Notes under the pieces: generated by a model | The model's input: only the letters and a program-made list of their open reading frames with translations | The model's database searches: none | Told to the model about the DNA's origin: nothing | Position numbers and translations under genes: made by a program | Shown: positions 10,531 to 22,554 of the stretch, in pieces | How positions within the stretch are numbered: position 1 is the stretch's first letter | Layout of the letters: the number at the start of each line of letters is the position of its first letter | Source of the DNA: Melitaea cinxia | Lineage: Eukaryota; Arthropoda; Insecta; Lepidoptera; Nymphalidae | Direction: 5' to 3' | Assembly (NCBI RefSeq): GCF_905220565.1 | Contig: NC_059422.1 | Coordinates: 1,252,501-1,316,500 of the forward strand | DNA length: 64,000 bases

Positions 10531-11163
10531 AGTATAACTTTTTACGTGCGTACATAACACACACTTTTTTATGTTTTACCTAATAACTTTTACTGGTTCA
10601 GTACAACCATATTTATGTTTTTTTTTTATTTTTTTAATTCGAAACATGCTTGTCATATATCCTATTTATATTTAATCGAGATATGATGAGTTTTCTTTTT
10701 TTTTTAATCAGTTTTAAGGGCTTTATCGCAACCAGCGATTATGTCGCCCTGGTTAGGAGACGTAGATTAATTATTTATTAAATATTCATAACTTCAAGTT
10801 CTCCTATCCACTAACTTATATAAGATTCGGGCCAAGTCTGAGAGTGGGTCAGCCAGAATGCTGTTACATTTTCCCAATTCATTAAGACGAGTTTTCTTTA
10901 CAGTTATCTCTAATAATGCGTATGTACTTAACTATTTTAGTCTACCCTCGTTGTATTACTGGTCGATCTAATTGAAGCAAACACAATTACTATGTTTTAC
11001 GTTATTGGTGTTAATGATAATAGATGAGGTTTCTAGCTCAATGCGTGTCATTTTGAGGTCACACAATTTATAATCCCTTCGGGGATTTTATATGGCATTT
11101 TCGAAAAGTACATTAATCTAATGGTAATAAATAAAGAAGTGAAAGTCGGTACATATATATATA
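10531..11163. other. No gene; weak family M fragment
   Basis: 10560-10700 has phrases of family M (ACCTAATAACTTTTACTGG, AATCGAGATATGATGAG). The rest is unassigned. Confidence 0.4.
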
Positions 11164-11340
11164 TATACTAATATTATAAAGCTGACAAGTTAATTTGTTT
11201 GTTTAAGCGCGCTAATCTCAGGAACTACTGCTTCGAATTGAAAGATTCTTGTTGTGTTAGATAGCCCATTCACCGAGGAAGGTTGTAAGCCATTATTTAC
11301 TCCAATTGACGCGTGTGAAACTGCAGGGCACAGCTAGTTT
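11164..11340 (+). mobile_element. Helitron-like non-autonomous element
   Basis: Runs from ACTAATATTATAAAGCTGA through CGCTAATCTCAGGAACTACT to GGGCACAGCTAGT. The CTAGT end after a GC-rich stretch and the same start/end wording in copies at 12640, 54248 and 63131 fit the short rolling-circle elements common in Lepidoptera. Assignment is by pattern only. Confidence 0.55.
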
Positions 11341-11589
11341 TACATAAAGACAAAAGACGTTATTGGGTTCATAAGCCTTAAAGCGCTCGAGTATTTAAGA
11401 TCAAGGTCAGTCTATTTCGGTGCCATCGCTGGGAAAGACTTTGCATCGCTTTTGTCGCTTTATGTTTTAAACTAATTACAGCCGTGTGTGTGACCTTTGT
11501 GATACAAGCTCGTACAGGTGTTCCGTATTACGTGCGAAATGTTATCAACGGCTTTGTTATATATCTGGCTCTTGAACTGTGCCAAGTAG

Positions 11590-11755
11590 ACGCCTCATAC
11601 TCAACGGCTTCCAGAAGAATTTACTCCTGTGTCGGGGGTTCAAAAACACACACACAATATACAAGCTCAAACGTCCAAGCAAATATCTGGATGGCCTATA
11701 CAAACGTTTGTCATGAGCGGGGATCGAAATCCCGATTAGAATATAGCAAGTAATT
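11590..11755 (-). repeat. tRNA-headed SINE fragment (family E-like)
   Basis: On the minus strand a box-B-like GATTTCGATCCCCGC is followed by ACAAACGTTTGTATAGGCC. It is diverged and partial. Confidence 0.4.
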
Positions 11756-11814
11756 AGCACTAACCAGAGCGACAACTGCTCTTTGTTGCGAAGATTTCTG
11801 CTCGGGATATATCT

Positions 11815-12022
11815 TTCTAATATATAAAATTCTCGTGTCATGGTGTTAAATATTGAACACCTCCGAAACGACTCGACCGATTTTAATAAAATTTTGTGGG
11901 CATATCGGGTAGGTCTGAGAATCGGCCAACATCTATTTTTCATACTCCAAAGTTATAAGGGGGGGGGATTAAGGGTGTTAATAACATATATGGCAAAACA
12001 ACGTTCGCGGGGTCAGCTAGTA
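11815..12022 (+). mobile_element. Helitron-like element, second subfamily
   Basis: Starts TATATAAAATTCTCGTGTC, contains CCTCCGAAACG and GGTAGGTCTGAGAATCGGCC, and ends GGGGTCAGCTAGTATAT. The same subfamily recurs at 57633-57943 (+) and 59289-59603 (-). Confidence 0.6.
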
Positions 12023-12227
12023 TATATATATATATATATTTGCACTAATAATCCTTTCCGGTTTGGAGGTCTGTCCTAGTGGGTCACCCTACCGTGTATC
12101 GGAGAGCACGTTAAGCTATCGGTCCCGGTTGTTGTCATAGACTCCACCGACCACGGTGCAGCAGCGTGGCGTTCGAAGCTCGGACACTCCCCATGCGGAG
12201 AATAAAGAATTTACACCCAATCCTGGG

Positions 12228-12290
12228 GCAGAAACCGAACGTATTTGTGGAGCTGAAAGCAGGATCATTGCAAACTGCGCAGATCATAAA
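12228..12290 (-). repeat. tRNA-headed SINE family F fragment
   Basis: Contains GCAGAAACCGAAC and GCAAACTGCGCAG, the reverse complement of the family F tRNA-like head seen more fully at 17318-17515. Confidence 0.4.
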
Positions 12291-12639
12291 TAAATAATGA
12301 TACAGCCGTATAAATAAGTTTAGTTAACACCACCAGAGCTCGTGTAAATCTGACTCACAGTTTATTTGCGACGAACGCTTATTTTGATTCAATTTTGCTA
12401 TAAATTAGGTACTTTTGTTTTAGATTACAAATTTACCGATATTTATTATTATTATTTTTTTTACTACGTTTTCGAAGTTTTTTATAAAAACAACTGCGAC
12501 CGCCAGTTTTAAATTTCTGAGACGCTTTGGAGGAGAACAAGAACAGACATCCAGAGCAGAAAGAAATATTTGTGCTTTTGAAAGAAATGCTTGCCATCTA
12601 AAGCCACCAATTTGAACCCACGAGATTGGTGAAGAAAAA

Positions 12640-12802
12640 TCATTACTAATATTATAAAACTTAAATGTTCGTTTGTTGCTACGCGCTAATCTCAGAAACG
12701 ACTGGATCGGATTGATAAAACCTTTTTGTGTTGGATAGCTCATTTACTGAGAAAGACTATTTTTTCCTCAATGCACATGAAACCGCGCGGCGAAGCTAGT
12801 AA
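12640..12802 (+). mobile_element. Helitron-like non-autonomous element
   Basis: Same subfamily as 11164-11340: ACTAATATTATAAAACTTAA at the left, CGCGCGGCGAAGCTAGTAAT at the right. Confidence 0.6.
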
Positions 12803-13134
12803 TGTGTATAGTTTAAAGTTAAGATTGAACTGAAATGTCACAAAGGAAATGATTCATATTGTCAGTCATTTTGTTACGTATTTCGCGTGAATCAGCTTTC
12901 GGGATCTTTTGTATGTATATTTTACATTTACGTTTCTAACTTCCCGCATTTTGTTAAAAATATCTTAGTGTTTTAACCGAGCTTGAAAAAAGGGGAGGTT
13001 TCAATTTAACTGTATTTTTAATTATAATGAAACAAATTTTTCGGATGTTATCGCGATTTATTAAGTTTTCTAAATGCACGTTTCGTTTCACTGTCGTCTA
13101 TGAGTAAAATTCGCGTAAACATTAGTAAACATTT

Positions 13135-13470
13135 CGCTTTAGCCTGTAATATCCCACTGTTGGGCATAGGCCTCTTTTCCCATGTAGGAGAAGGATCACA
13201 ACTTAATCCACCACGCTGCTCCAATGCGGGTTGGCGGATATATTCCTTACTATGAGTAACGATCGCTACCAGGTGTACATGATAACAATCGGGACCGACG
13301 GCTTAACGTGCTCTCCGAGGCACGGTGGGGAGACCCACAAGGACTGCACAAACACCCAGACCACGGCAAACACCTGTATGACTAATACAAATGTTTTTCA
13401 TGTGCGGGGTTCGAACCCGCTACCGCCAGCCCAACCGTCACAATCCATAGCGACAAAGTAAAATTAAAAA
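13135..13470 (-). mobile_element. tRNA-derived SINE, family A, full length
   Basis: Flanked by a 12-bp duplication TAGTAAACATTT at 13123-13134 and 13471-13482. Minus-strand head has a perfect box B (GGTTCGAACCC, reverse complement within 13400-13425) and the body and tail match the copy at 4455-4784. Confidence 0.88.
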
Positions 13471-13494
13471 TAGTAAACATTTACATATTTTTCT

Positions 13495-13591
13495 TCAATC
13501 AACAAAGATCGTAATATGCGTTTGTGTGTGAAATACATGGTAGTGTGTGTAATGTTGTTTTTATTGATTTAATATATTTTTATGAATACTT

Positions 13592-13651
<60 letters not shown>

Positions 13652-13760
13652 CATTCTGCACTCCTTCTCTATATAAACTATAAGTTTACGAAATTTCATA
13701 CTCCCCCGTCCGCGCTATTTTCGTAAAAAGGGCTACAAAGTTTTTGCTTTACGTATTATA
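13495..13760 (+). repeat. Repeat family H copy with (AT)n insert
   Basis: Shares GCATTCTGCACTCCTTCTCT, GAAATTTCATACTC and the block around CGTAAAAAGG with an inverted copy at 32165-32410; a short piece is at 44645-44712. The (AT)n run at 13594-13649 sits where the other copy has a T-rich tract. Confidence 0.65.
13594..13649. repeat. (AT)n microsatellite
   Basis: About 27 uninterrupted AT units. Confidence 0.95.
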
Positions 13761-13865
13761 TATAGATTCGATTTACGTAATACGTATTTCTGGTTGATAT
13801 AAATTGTGACACATTTTTTTAAAACATTTTTCAAAGTAGTACTATTCCTAAACTCTCTGCAAACC

Positions 13866-13927
13866 CGCATTGAAACAGCGTGGTGGATTAAGCTCTGATC
13901 CTTCTTCTACATGGGGAAAGAGTCCTG
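13866..13927 (+). repeat. Family A SINE tail fragment
   Basis: Contains AGCGTGGTGGATTAAGCTC and the CTACATGGGGAAAGAG block; interrupted at its 3' side by the family B copy that starts at about 13948. Confidence 0.65.
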
Positions 13928-13947
13928 TGCACATTATTATTAAAGAA

Positions 13948-14222
13948 AGTTCGCGCCAAAAATGGCGTGAATTCATGTCCTTTTCCCATAGTCACCTCGG
14001 CAGGCGGGTTGGTGACCGCAGGGCTGGCTTTGTCGCACCGAAGACGCTGCTGCCCGTCTTCGGCCCATGTATTTGAAAGCCTGTAGTTGGATAGTTATCC
14101 CGCCATTGGTCGGCTTTTTAAGTTCCAAGGTGGTAGTGGAACCGTGTTATTCCCTAGTCTCCTCTTACGACACCCACGAGAAGAATGGGGGTTGCTATAT
14201 TCTTACAGCCGTAACCACACAG
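13948..14222 (-). mobile_element. RTE-type SINE-like repeat, family B
   Basis: Minus-strand copy starting GCTGTGTGGTTACGGC and containing the conserved GTCGTAAGAGGAGACTAGGG block and the CTGCGGTCACCAACCCGCC block. The last ~70 bases of the family (the ATAGGCTGAA end) are missing. Confidence 0.75.
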
Positions 14223-16684
14223 CGTTGGTTTTTACAGTTACTAATACATATTTTCATACTTGATACGCAAAAACATATAAAGAAGTAAAGCCGCAGCGAA
14301 TCAGTAGTTATATTAATATAAAGAAAACGTATTTTGGTTCTATGCACCCCTAAACACCCGAATAGATTTTTCAGTGCCGAAGTGCATATCAGAAATTTCA
14401 CCCCCTACCACCCTCGTGTCTAGACTAGGTAGTGCAACAGATGATTTGAACTCGCGAACCAAGTTTAGTTTATTGTCAGACGCCGCGCGGTCCGGACGCG
14501 TCACCTGGGCTGTGTTTTATTATTATTAATATTTCTATTATAAAAATAACGAATGATGTTATTATGAATGATAATATGACTTATATAATATACATATTTA
14601 ATTTATAACGTTTTCTTTTTATAATTTTTCAAACAAAGTAATGTGATTTTATATTATGATTCTACCCTCAATTTTAACCCTAATAAGGTGTATTTATAAT
14701 TATATATTTTATATATTATATGGTCAAATCGTGTAGAGACGTCGCGCGGTGTAAACGTGTTTTCTGCTTCTTTTGTTTACAATTCAAATAAAGGAAAGTT
14801 GAATTGTGATGTAGTAGTAGTAATAATTAAATTAATAGTCGATATGAATATGTTTATTAAAGGAAATGATAAAAATCATTAATGTTTAATTTTCTATTTA
14901 TTTTTTTATAACTGAAAGTGCATTGATAATATTTTAAATTATTATTATTTTAATGTTAATTTTTTTTCTTCTTAATATTTTATATTATAGTAAAAGACTT
15001 ACAGAAAATAAATTATGGATTTAGATTGGTTTTTAATTTTTAAATATAAAAATTCTATTTAATAATGTTTTTTGATTTATTTATCATATATTAAAAATTT
15101 ACTCCTAATTATTTTAAAGGATTAATATTCGCTTATTTATACGCAGTTTCGAATAGTATATTTATTGATTAATATTTATTTCTTTATTTTTTTAATTGTA
15201 TTAATTTTTCTTTTATAAGTCCTTTCAGACTTTTTCCAAAAAAAAAGTAATAAGAATTAGGATTAGTTGATTTGTAATCAAATTAAATAATTCAAACTTT
15301 TCTTACGAACAGACTGACAAAACTGTTGTAAGTTATATATATATAAGTTTTATATAGTACACTTACTTCTCGCGACTTTGTTTAAATTAAAAGTTAAGAT
15401 ACAGACTGGTGTGTTAAGTTGGAATTTTAAATTATAACCATCGGAGTACTATTAATTATTCAAAAAAAAAAAATCCTCAAACCTCTTGATCGATCGTTGA
15501 AATGTAATCGAAATCGGCTTAATACTTTTTTTAATGGCTGTTCAATGAAAATCTGAACACACTTTTTTGGGATAAGTTACAATTTGATGTTTTTTAAATA
15601 TTGTTTTTCAATTACGTTCTTAAGTCAAAGAGTTTACTCAATCATAATAAACATAGACGAATATGCATCAAACTTGGTATGTTCACAGCTAGAGATCCGA
15701 GATAACTCGTAAAGTATCTTAACGCTGAGTTTTTTTGCTTAATTCTCTCCAAATTAAGATATTTTTTATATTTGTATGACGGTATATAATTATTATGTTA
15801 TATTTGCTTGACTAACTCTTCGTATGTGTAAATGTTTTAACTTTTCAGTTGAAAACGATTTGGTTTTGATAAGCTGTTGAGTGTATTTTTATTAAGTATT
15901 TATTTTATTTTATTTATCAAATAAATAATATAATAGTAAATAAGTAATATTTCTTTTAAAATTTCGTCGAATGCTTAACGAAAAAATCATTAAAAAAAAA
16001 TTGTGAGACTTAAAAAAGCTGCCAAATTGATAAGTAAATTAATAAAATAATAATAATAATGTGCTATTTTATCTCGATAGTGTTTATAACTAATTAATAT
16101 AAATAAAGTGTTGAGTGATGTTCTGTCTGTTCGGACGGAGTAAGTATATGTTATATTAGCGTATTCGATACTCGATGTTACTGTTTTACATTTTTCGAAA
16201 ATAATTCCGACTAGCCTTCCGCTCGTGGCTTAGCCGTAGCTTTACTATATCGGCTGTTCATTTTCCTCCCGTTAAAATATAGCCTATGGTCACTCAGTGA
16301 TAACGTGGTAATTTAGCGGTAAAGGATTTTTTTAAATCGGTAAATTATATGTTGAATTTATCCGTTACAAGCAAACTAATTTGGAATTTTCCTCTTATAA
16401 TATTAATGTAGATAAACAGAATTGGAACTGTTTTCGTTTTATTACAAGTTTTGATGATGATGATGACTATTTATAGATTTAGAGCACAAAAAAAAATTTT
16501 ATTTTCATGTGAAACTACCTAATTTCATATTAAATTAATTATGATAAAATTTTATCAACCGGCGCGGTGAAACAGGTCTTATTTGCGTATAATGAAAGAG
16601 AAAACGTTTAGTCCAGTTATTCGCAATCACTGCATACAGTTTTTTTTTGTAATGACAACATTTGGTACACGCTAAAATATAACA
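14223..16684. other. AT-rich unique DNA, no gene seen
   Basis: About 2.4 kb with a very high A+T content and many homopolymer runs. No splice-bounded open frame, RNA gene or repeat family recognised. Confidence 0.5.
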
Positions 16685-16825
16685 TAACATAACAATACAT
16701 TTTATTGTACGCCAAAACAGAAATAATACATATCAGATTGATTTCAATAAAGTATCATAAGGTACAAAGGGCGGCCTTGTCGCTGAAAAGCGATCTCTTC
16801 CAGCAACCTAGGGGCAGAGGACATG
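16685..16825 (-). repeat. LINE 3' end, family G
   Basis: On the minus strand: a hairpin-forming AGATCGCTTTTCAGCGACAAGG followed by ACCTTATGATAC and a tail of TTGTACAATAAA-like wording. Related 3' ends occur at 38975, 43985 and 49640. Only the 3' UTR survives. Confidence 0.6.
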
Positions 16826-17317
16826 GTATTATGTCAGTGTAGGTGTACAAATTGAGACATAAACGTGTGAATATATTTACTTAAGCACATACACATATAA
16901 GTACATACATACATTAAATAATTATACCAAATTACATATTTATAAACTCCTAGTAACTGATCTAGCAAACTATGTACCGTCATGTTTGTTTTTTCCGCGA
17001 AAACATAAATTTTAAATTTGTTACCTTTTTGTTTTCCATTTCTAATATTTACGCGAATTTCACTCATTATAATGAAATAATTTTTTTGGATTTTATCGCG
17101 GCTTATTAATTTTTTTAGATCTTCGACGTTTCGGATACTTAACAGCAACCTTGGTCACGGGAGGACTAATTTCCTTTTTTACCAACTTTGTGTAGATATG
17201 TGAATTATGCAATTTGGTGCAGTCGTTCTGAAGTCGCATATATACATTTCCGCGAATCAGATTTATCAGTATTATCTGTAAACAATTCTTGAACTATTTA
17301 CAACAACAACATACACA
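16826..17317. other. No gene seen
   Basis: AT-rich DNA without a recognised element. The longest open frame here (minus, ending near the Tyr/Met-rich stretch at 16880) has a composition expected of chance. Confidence 0.4.
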
Positions 17318-17515
17318 CACGGTCGTCTGTTCCTAAAGTAAACTTAATGCTTGTGTTATAGGTAACAGCCGACTGCTATAGCTACATATATTTTTTTCCG
17401 ATAAACATACATATAAATAATACATATATATTATACCTAGATTCGGGGTGGGAATCGAACCCGCAACCCCCGGAGCAGAAAGCAGGGTCACTACAAACTG
17501 CGCCAACGGGCTAGT
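17318..17515 (-). mobile_element. tRNA-derived SINE, family F
   Basis: Minus-strand head has box A-like GTTGGCGCAGTTTGTAGTG and box B GGGTTCGATTCCC; the 3' end is CAGACGACCGTGTGTG, a (TG)n tail. A second copy is at 32990-33163. Confidence 0.75.
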
Positions 17516-17741
17516 TTAGTTAGTATTTCTGCGATCTTTTGATGGTTTAAAAGAAAGCGCGAAGAAGGGGTTGAGAATTACTGGATCCTGAGAGGTTTTC
17601 GTTCAGATAAGCTTTCTCTAAGCACGTAATCAAATCAAATCAAAAATTACATTATTTCGATTCGTTTCAAAAGCACTTTGGAATTGGAATCGTTTACTAA
17701 TTTTGCTTTACTATTAAATTAAACACATGATTTCACGTTAT

Positions 17742-17800
17742 TTTTGACGTAAACTTGTGGAGGCCTATGTCCAGCAGTGGACTGTATAGGCTAAAATCAA
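17742..17800 (+). repeat. Family B 3'-end fragment
   Basis: ACTTGTGGAGGCCTATGTCC followed by AGCAGTGGACTGTATAGG; only the last ~55 bases of the family. Confidence 0.7.
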
Positions 17801-18399
17801 ATAGGATTAAATCAAAGTGAAGCTACCGTCGTTTCAGAATGTACGTTCCGCTGGGAAGACTGCAAGAAAATCTAAAGTTATTCTTTTGTGATGTCTTATA
17901 TAGTTCAGAAGTTAGTATATATGTCTGGTATATAAGGGTGTTAGTTTTAAACTCGCATACGGAAACCAGACACCCGCGGTCCTCCGGGGCCGGGTCTAGT
18001 CTAGACGGGACCTAGGTCAACGATCAGACAACAAAGCGCCGCTACCTCTACGCTAATACCGTTTCTCCCTGTGACGTTTGTCTGACGTTTCTTGTGCTTT
18101 AACGGTTGTAGTCGAGCTAGGAAATGGAGGTTCTGTTTGGTTTTTGTGGATGTTAATATATATTTTAATCTACTTCCATGTAAGGATCTCAATTCGATTG
18201 ATTTTTTTATTTATAATAGGTCTTTACCTACAATAAATGCATTTTTGCCAACGTAGTGGTAACTTAATGATCCCTTTGCCGATTCGAATCGACGGAACTA
18301 ATACTCCCAAGGCCTCTTATACAAATTAAGATTAAAAAACAACTCATACTCCAACTCCTTTTTTTAGTTTTGAAATAGCCAGTACGACGAAACCGCAAT

Positions 18400-19115
18400 T
18401 TCATAGGTAATGACCTAATATGTTACCTCAAATCTTTATACTGGGTGGACCGATTTCGATAATTCTTTTTTAATCGAAAGGTTGTGCTTGTCACATGGTT
18501 CCATTTAAATTTAATTGAGATCTGACAAGTACTTATCGAGTTATATCAAATAATGCGTGTTTACTTGACATTATTTCGTTGACCTTCGTTGTATTAAGTA
18601 TACCTCATAACTTTTTACTGCGTTTAGCGATTTTGATTATTCATATTCGAATTGAAAGCTGATGCTTGTCTTGTGGTCGTAATCTTTGATAAAGCGTATA
18701 TTTATTTGACTATTTTTTCGTCTCATCATTTCAGCCTATTGCAGTCCACTGCTGGACAAAAGCCTCCACAAAATCGCGCCAAAAATGCGTGAACTCGTGT
18801 GTGTTGCCCATAGTCACCACACTGGGCAGGCGGGTTGGTGACCGCAGGACTGGCTTTGTCGCACCGAAGACGCTGCTGCCCGTCTTCAGCCTGTGTATTT
18901 CAAAGCCAGCAGTTAGATGGTTATCCCGCCATCGGTCGGCTTTTTAAGTTCCAAGGTGGTAGTGGAACCTTGTTATCCCTTAGTCGCCTCTTACGACACC
19001 CACGGAAAGAGAGGGGGTGGCTATATTTTTTGGTGCCGTGCCCACAGCACATTTTTTCGTCTACCAAAGTGGTATTACTTGTAGATGTAATTGAAGTCGG
19101 TTTTTTTCGTTTGCG
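18400..19115 (+). repeat. Inverted-repeat family M copy split by family B insertion
   Basis: 18400-18723 carries two tandem monomers of family M (each with GGACCGATTTCGATAATTC or similar, and ATCGAAAG). The terminal GTAATTGAAGTCGG is found after the insertion at 19063-19100. The break is the family B copy at 18724-19050. Confidence 0.7.
18724..19050 (-). mobile_element. Family B element with 12-bp target-site duplication
   Basis: ATTTTTTCGTCT lies at 18712-18723 and 19051-19062. The minus-strand element starts GTGCTGTGGGCACGGCACC and ends at AATAGGCTGAAATGATG. Confidence 0.88.
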
Positions 19116-19244
19116 AGTAAACGCAATTATTTATTTTATACATATACCATCGATTAATTTCATTCAGGATTACGATTCAAACTGTAATATTCCACCGCCG
19201 AGCATAGACCTCTTTCTCCATCTAGGAGAAAGATTGGATCTTAA

Positions 19245-19335
19245 TCTTCTGTAAGGTCGAGGTACTACCCCAGTCAGGCTGCTCCATATTTTGAGCAGGA
19301 AATTTTCTGCTGTGGGACTGGGGCTTAGGGACCTC
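19245..19335 (-). repeat. Family C fragment
   Basis: Holds only the head block with CTTCTGTAAGGTCGAGG and TTTTGAGCAGGAAATTTTC. Confidence 0.6.
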
Positions 19336-19699
19336 AGTTACTGCTATTTTTTACTTTAAATATTTGATAGAAATAAAGTCTCAGTTAAATAGCAGTTAGC
19401 GGGGTATAGCGGGTTGTTTACTAGGATTCCATAAATTAGCATAAGAAATTGACTGCATATTGCTATATTAATTACTTTTTTCTCTTTTTTCATTACTAAT
19501 AATGTTTTTTTTTTATTGTTACAGGTGAGTGTGACAATCTTTTTCAAACAAAAGCCAAGGAAGATGATGATTATGTAAGTTTATAATGTATATAGATTTA
19601 TAATTTGTGCTTCGAATGTATATTTCATCGAAGTCACACGTAACGTGCATACATAATAATGATGCGTATGTTTATTTTATCCAATAATTGAGTTTGCTG

Positions 19700-19905
19700 G
19701 CAAACGAAAAAAAAAAACCGATTTCAATTACATGGACAAGTAATACAACGTAGGTAGACGAAAAAATAGTCAAGTAAATACGCATTATCAAAGATTACTC
19801 AAAAAGTTGTTATCTGATCTCGATGAAATTTAAATGGGACTACATAACAAGCACCAGCTTTCGATTAAAGCAAGAATTATCAAAACTTATTTATTTTCAA
19901 AGAAC
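19700..19905 (-). repeat. Family M copy, single monomer
   Basis: Starts with ACCGATTTCAATTACATGG on the plus strand and carries AGTCAAGTAAATACGC; one end only is clear. Confidence 0.6.
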
Positions 19906-20040
19906 AAAGTATAATTTAAATTTTTTATTTTAATTCATTCTATTATATCATTATTGATTATATTTGCATTAGGCGTTCCGTAACTCTAAATAATATTTAA
20001 AAATTGTTATAAACTAAGAATTACTTGACAGTAAATGTCG

Positions 20041-20190
20041 AAACAATTACCTCTCGTTGTCGGTGTCGGTAAACAAGATGGCGATGGCGTGTGTTTCCGA
20101 TACTTTCACTCGCGAATGCGTACCGTACGTCCCAGATTACCGCTTCGCGGTTTATGTAACCCTGGTATGTTGGAAAACGTGGAGATGACA
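20041..20190 (+). other. CpG-richer patch; possible first exon or promoter
   Basis: This stretch has more CG dinucleotides than anything within several kb and contains AAACAAGATGGCGATGGCG, where AAGATGGCG is like a YY1/Pho-type core promoter motif. An ATG at 20078 opens 36 codons to a TGA at 20186, with a possible donor (CTG then GTATGT) at 20164. I cannot tie it to a downstream exon. It could be the promoter or first exon of a gene, even the FAM214-type gene 22 kb downstream, but that is speculation. Confidence 0.25.
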
Positions 20191-20889
20191 TAGAGTAGTT
20201 TTTTTTTTTAAATTAAAGCGGTTTTTAATTTGTATTAAAATATTATTAATTATATAAGTTACGTATAAACTAGCTAAGATTTTTTTTTAATAAAAATAAT
20301 TCTTTCGTCAAAAATAAAAGATCTTCCAATATGTTCCGTTTGTAGTTATGGATATTTATGGTTTATGTAACATATACAGCCTGTTTAGAAACACGTGTCC
20401 TTCCGTTTAGAGGCGTATGGTATACATGTAAGCATACTATAATCGAACTTATAAGATGAAAAAATTGAAATTAACAGCGTAATTTTAAAATCGAAATATT
20501 TCAACAAAAAAAAAAAGAAAAAAAAAATTGTGAAGACAGGTACAGGTAAAGAGGATACAAATAAAAATAGTTTAATTTTTAGAACTAACGTAGTTTTGAG
20601 TTTCGAGTTACCTGTTTGCAAAATTTTTTGCCGACCCTACCGCCGACCCCACCTACTGCTACCTGACAGTCTACCTGACTACCTGTCAGGCGCTCGACTC
20701 TTACTTTACCACAGGAACATAACTGTGATCTTCTGAGTGCCTAGTGCGAGTTTTATTCACAGAAACATGACAGAAACGCGTTTATACGTGAAGATTATTT
20801 TGTATGGGAATTTAAACAGTGCAGCCTAGACGATAAAGAATAGTATGCGATACAGTCGATACAGAGTCATCTAGCGGCAAACGCGAGGA
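20191..20889. other. No gene seen
   Basis: AT-rich, with a C-rich patch at 20630-20710 (CCGACCCTACCGCCGACCCC). No exon or element assigned. Confidence 0.35.
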
Positions 20890-21065
20890 CTAACGGCGAA
20901 ATTTAAATGGGACCAATTGACACACACCATCTCTCGATTAAAAAAAAAATTTGTCGAAATCGGTCCACACGGTCAAAAGTTCTGATGTATCATACATTAA
21001 AAAAAAAGAAAAAAAAATACAGTCGAATTGAGAATCTCCTCCTTTTTTGGAAGTCGGTTAAAAAC
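20890..21065 (-). repeat. Family M copy, single monomer
   Basis: Contains GGTCCACACGGTCAAAAGTT and ends CTCCTTTTTTGGAAGTCGG then TTAAAA. Confidence 0.65.
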
Positions 21066-21269
21066 TAACACCTCATTGCTAACCTAGTAGTACAAAGAAG
21101 TTAGAGACGCGGTGCTTGCCTAGTATATACAAAATGAAAGTGAAATAATTCTAGTAGTTTTAAAATTCAAAATGTGTAACATAGTAAAAAGTAGAATTTT
21201 TTGCTAGAAGCGAAAGTTCTCGAATAAATTATACGATTATGTTACTTAACTAATTCGCAAATTTTAACT

Positions 21270-21452
21270 AACTTCAAAAAAAGAGGTTCTCAATCGACTA
21301 TATTTTTTATGTGTGCTACCTAATAACTTTTCACTGGATGTACCGATTTTGATGATTTTTTAGCTTGATCGAAAGCTGGCGCTTATCACGTCGTCCAATT
21401 TTGATCGTTATGTGACGAGTACTTAACGAGTTATAATGCGTATTTAATGTAT
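21270..21452 (+). repeat. Family M copy interrupted by family B
   Basis: Starts ACTTCAAAAAAAGAGGTTC and carries GGATGTACCGATTTTGATG; it stops at TTTAATGTATCATC where the next element begins. Confidence 0.6.
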
Positions 21453-21797
21453 CATCATCATCATAATTATTTCAGCCTATCGCAGTCCACTGCTGGACAT
21501 AGGCCTCCATAAGTTCGCGCCGAAAATTGCGTGAACTCATGTGTGTAGCCAATAGTCACCACGCTGGGCAGGCGGGTTGGTGACCGCAGGGCTGGCTTTG
21601 TCGTATCGAAGACGCTGCTACCCGTCTTCGGCTTGTGTATTTGAAAGCCTGCAGTTGGATGGTTATCCCGCCATCGGTCGGCTTTTTAAGTTCCACGGTG
21701 GTAGTGGAACCGTGTTATCCCTTAGTCGCCTCTTACGACACTCACGGGAGGAGTGGTGGTGGCTATGCTTACTGCTGTAACCACACAGCAGTATGCA
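21453..21797 (-). mobile_element. Family B element, full length
   Basis: Plus-strand left edge is the (ATC)n tail followed by TTTCAGCCTATCGCAGTCC; the right edge is the CTGTAACCACACAGCAG head. Target-site duplication not clear. Confidence 0.8.
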
Positions 21798-22099
21798 GCA
21801 GATGAAGTCTCATGTCAATTATGTTTTATAAACGATATTTTTTTTTTGCAAATTGGGACAAAATACAATCTCTGAGTTTGAAGAGATAGGTAATGAATTT
21901 TTGTATTTACTTAAATTTTACTTGTTTTAAAATCAATTCCCTTGCAGTTGCTATATATTCTTTGTAATTATATTGTTATCGATTGTGGCGATAGTGGTTA
22001 TTCTATAGACTAGAAAACTTAACTCCCTCTGATAAGAGCACGACCGCAATACCGCAAAATATAAAATAAACCGATAAGACATTAGTAATGTAATAGTTG

Positions 22100-22550
22100 T
22101 GTTTGCTTGCGAACTAAAAAAATATCGACTTCAATTACATCGACAAGTAATGCAACGTAGACACTAAAAAAATAATCAAGTAAATACGCGTTATCAAAGA
22201 TTACTTAAAAAGTAGTAATCAGATCTTGATCAAATTTAAATGAGACTCCATGACGAGCATTAGCTTTCAATTAAATAGTAAGAATCATCAATATCGATAA
22301 ACCCAATGATATGCGGTATAATACAACGTAGGTCGACGAAAGAATAGTCAAGTAAAAACGCACTATTAGATATAACTAGAAAAGTACTTGTCAGTTTTCA
22401 ATTAAATTTAAATTTGACATGACACGCACCAAATTTTGATTTAAACCATCGAAATCAGTCCACCCAGTCAAAAGTTCTGAGGTAACATACATTAAAAAAA
22501 TAATAACATCGAATTGTGAACCTCCTCTTTTTTGGAAGTCGGTTAAAATG
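22100..22550 (-). repeat. Family M copy, two monomers, both ends present
   Basis: Left end AATATCGACTTCAATTACAT, right end TTTTGGAAGTCGGTTAAAA, so the termini form an inverted repeat around CCGACTTC. Two monomers of about 190 bases lie between (GTAATCAGATCTTGATC and GTCAGTTTTCAATTAAATT). Confidence 0.75.
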
Positions 22551-22554
22551 TGAT

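Noticed and set aside
17455..17515. tRNA gene on the minus strand (box A and box B present)
   Set aside because: It is the head of SINE family F. The anticodon and T arms do not close properly and it continues into the SINE body.
18835..19041. Recurring open frame of about 68 codons (also at 21577, 28730, 30909, 48704, 54666) that could look like a conserved small protein family
   Set aside because: It is a chance antisense frame inside repeat family B. The conservation is that of the repeat, and the frame is broken in several copies.
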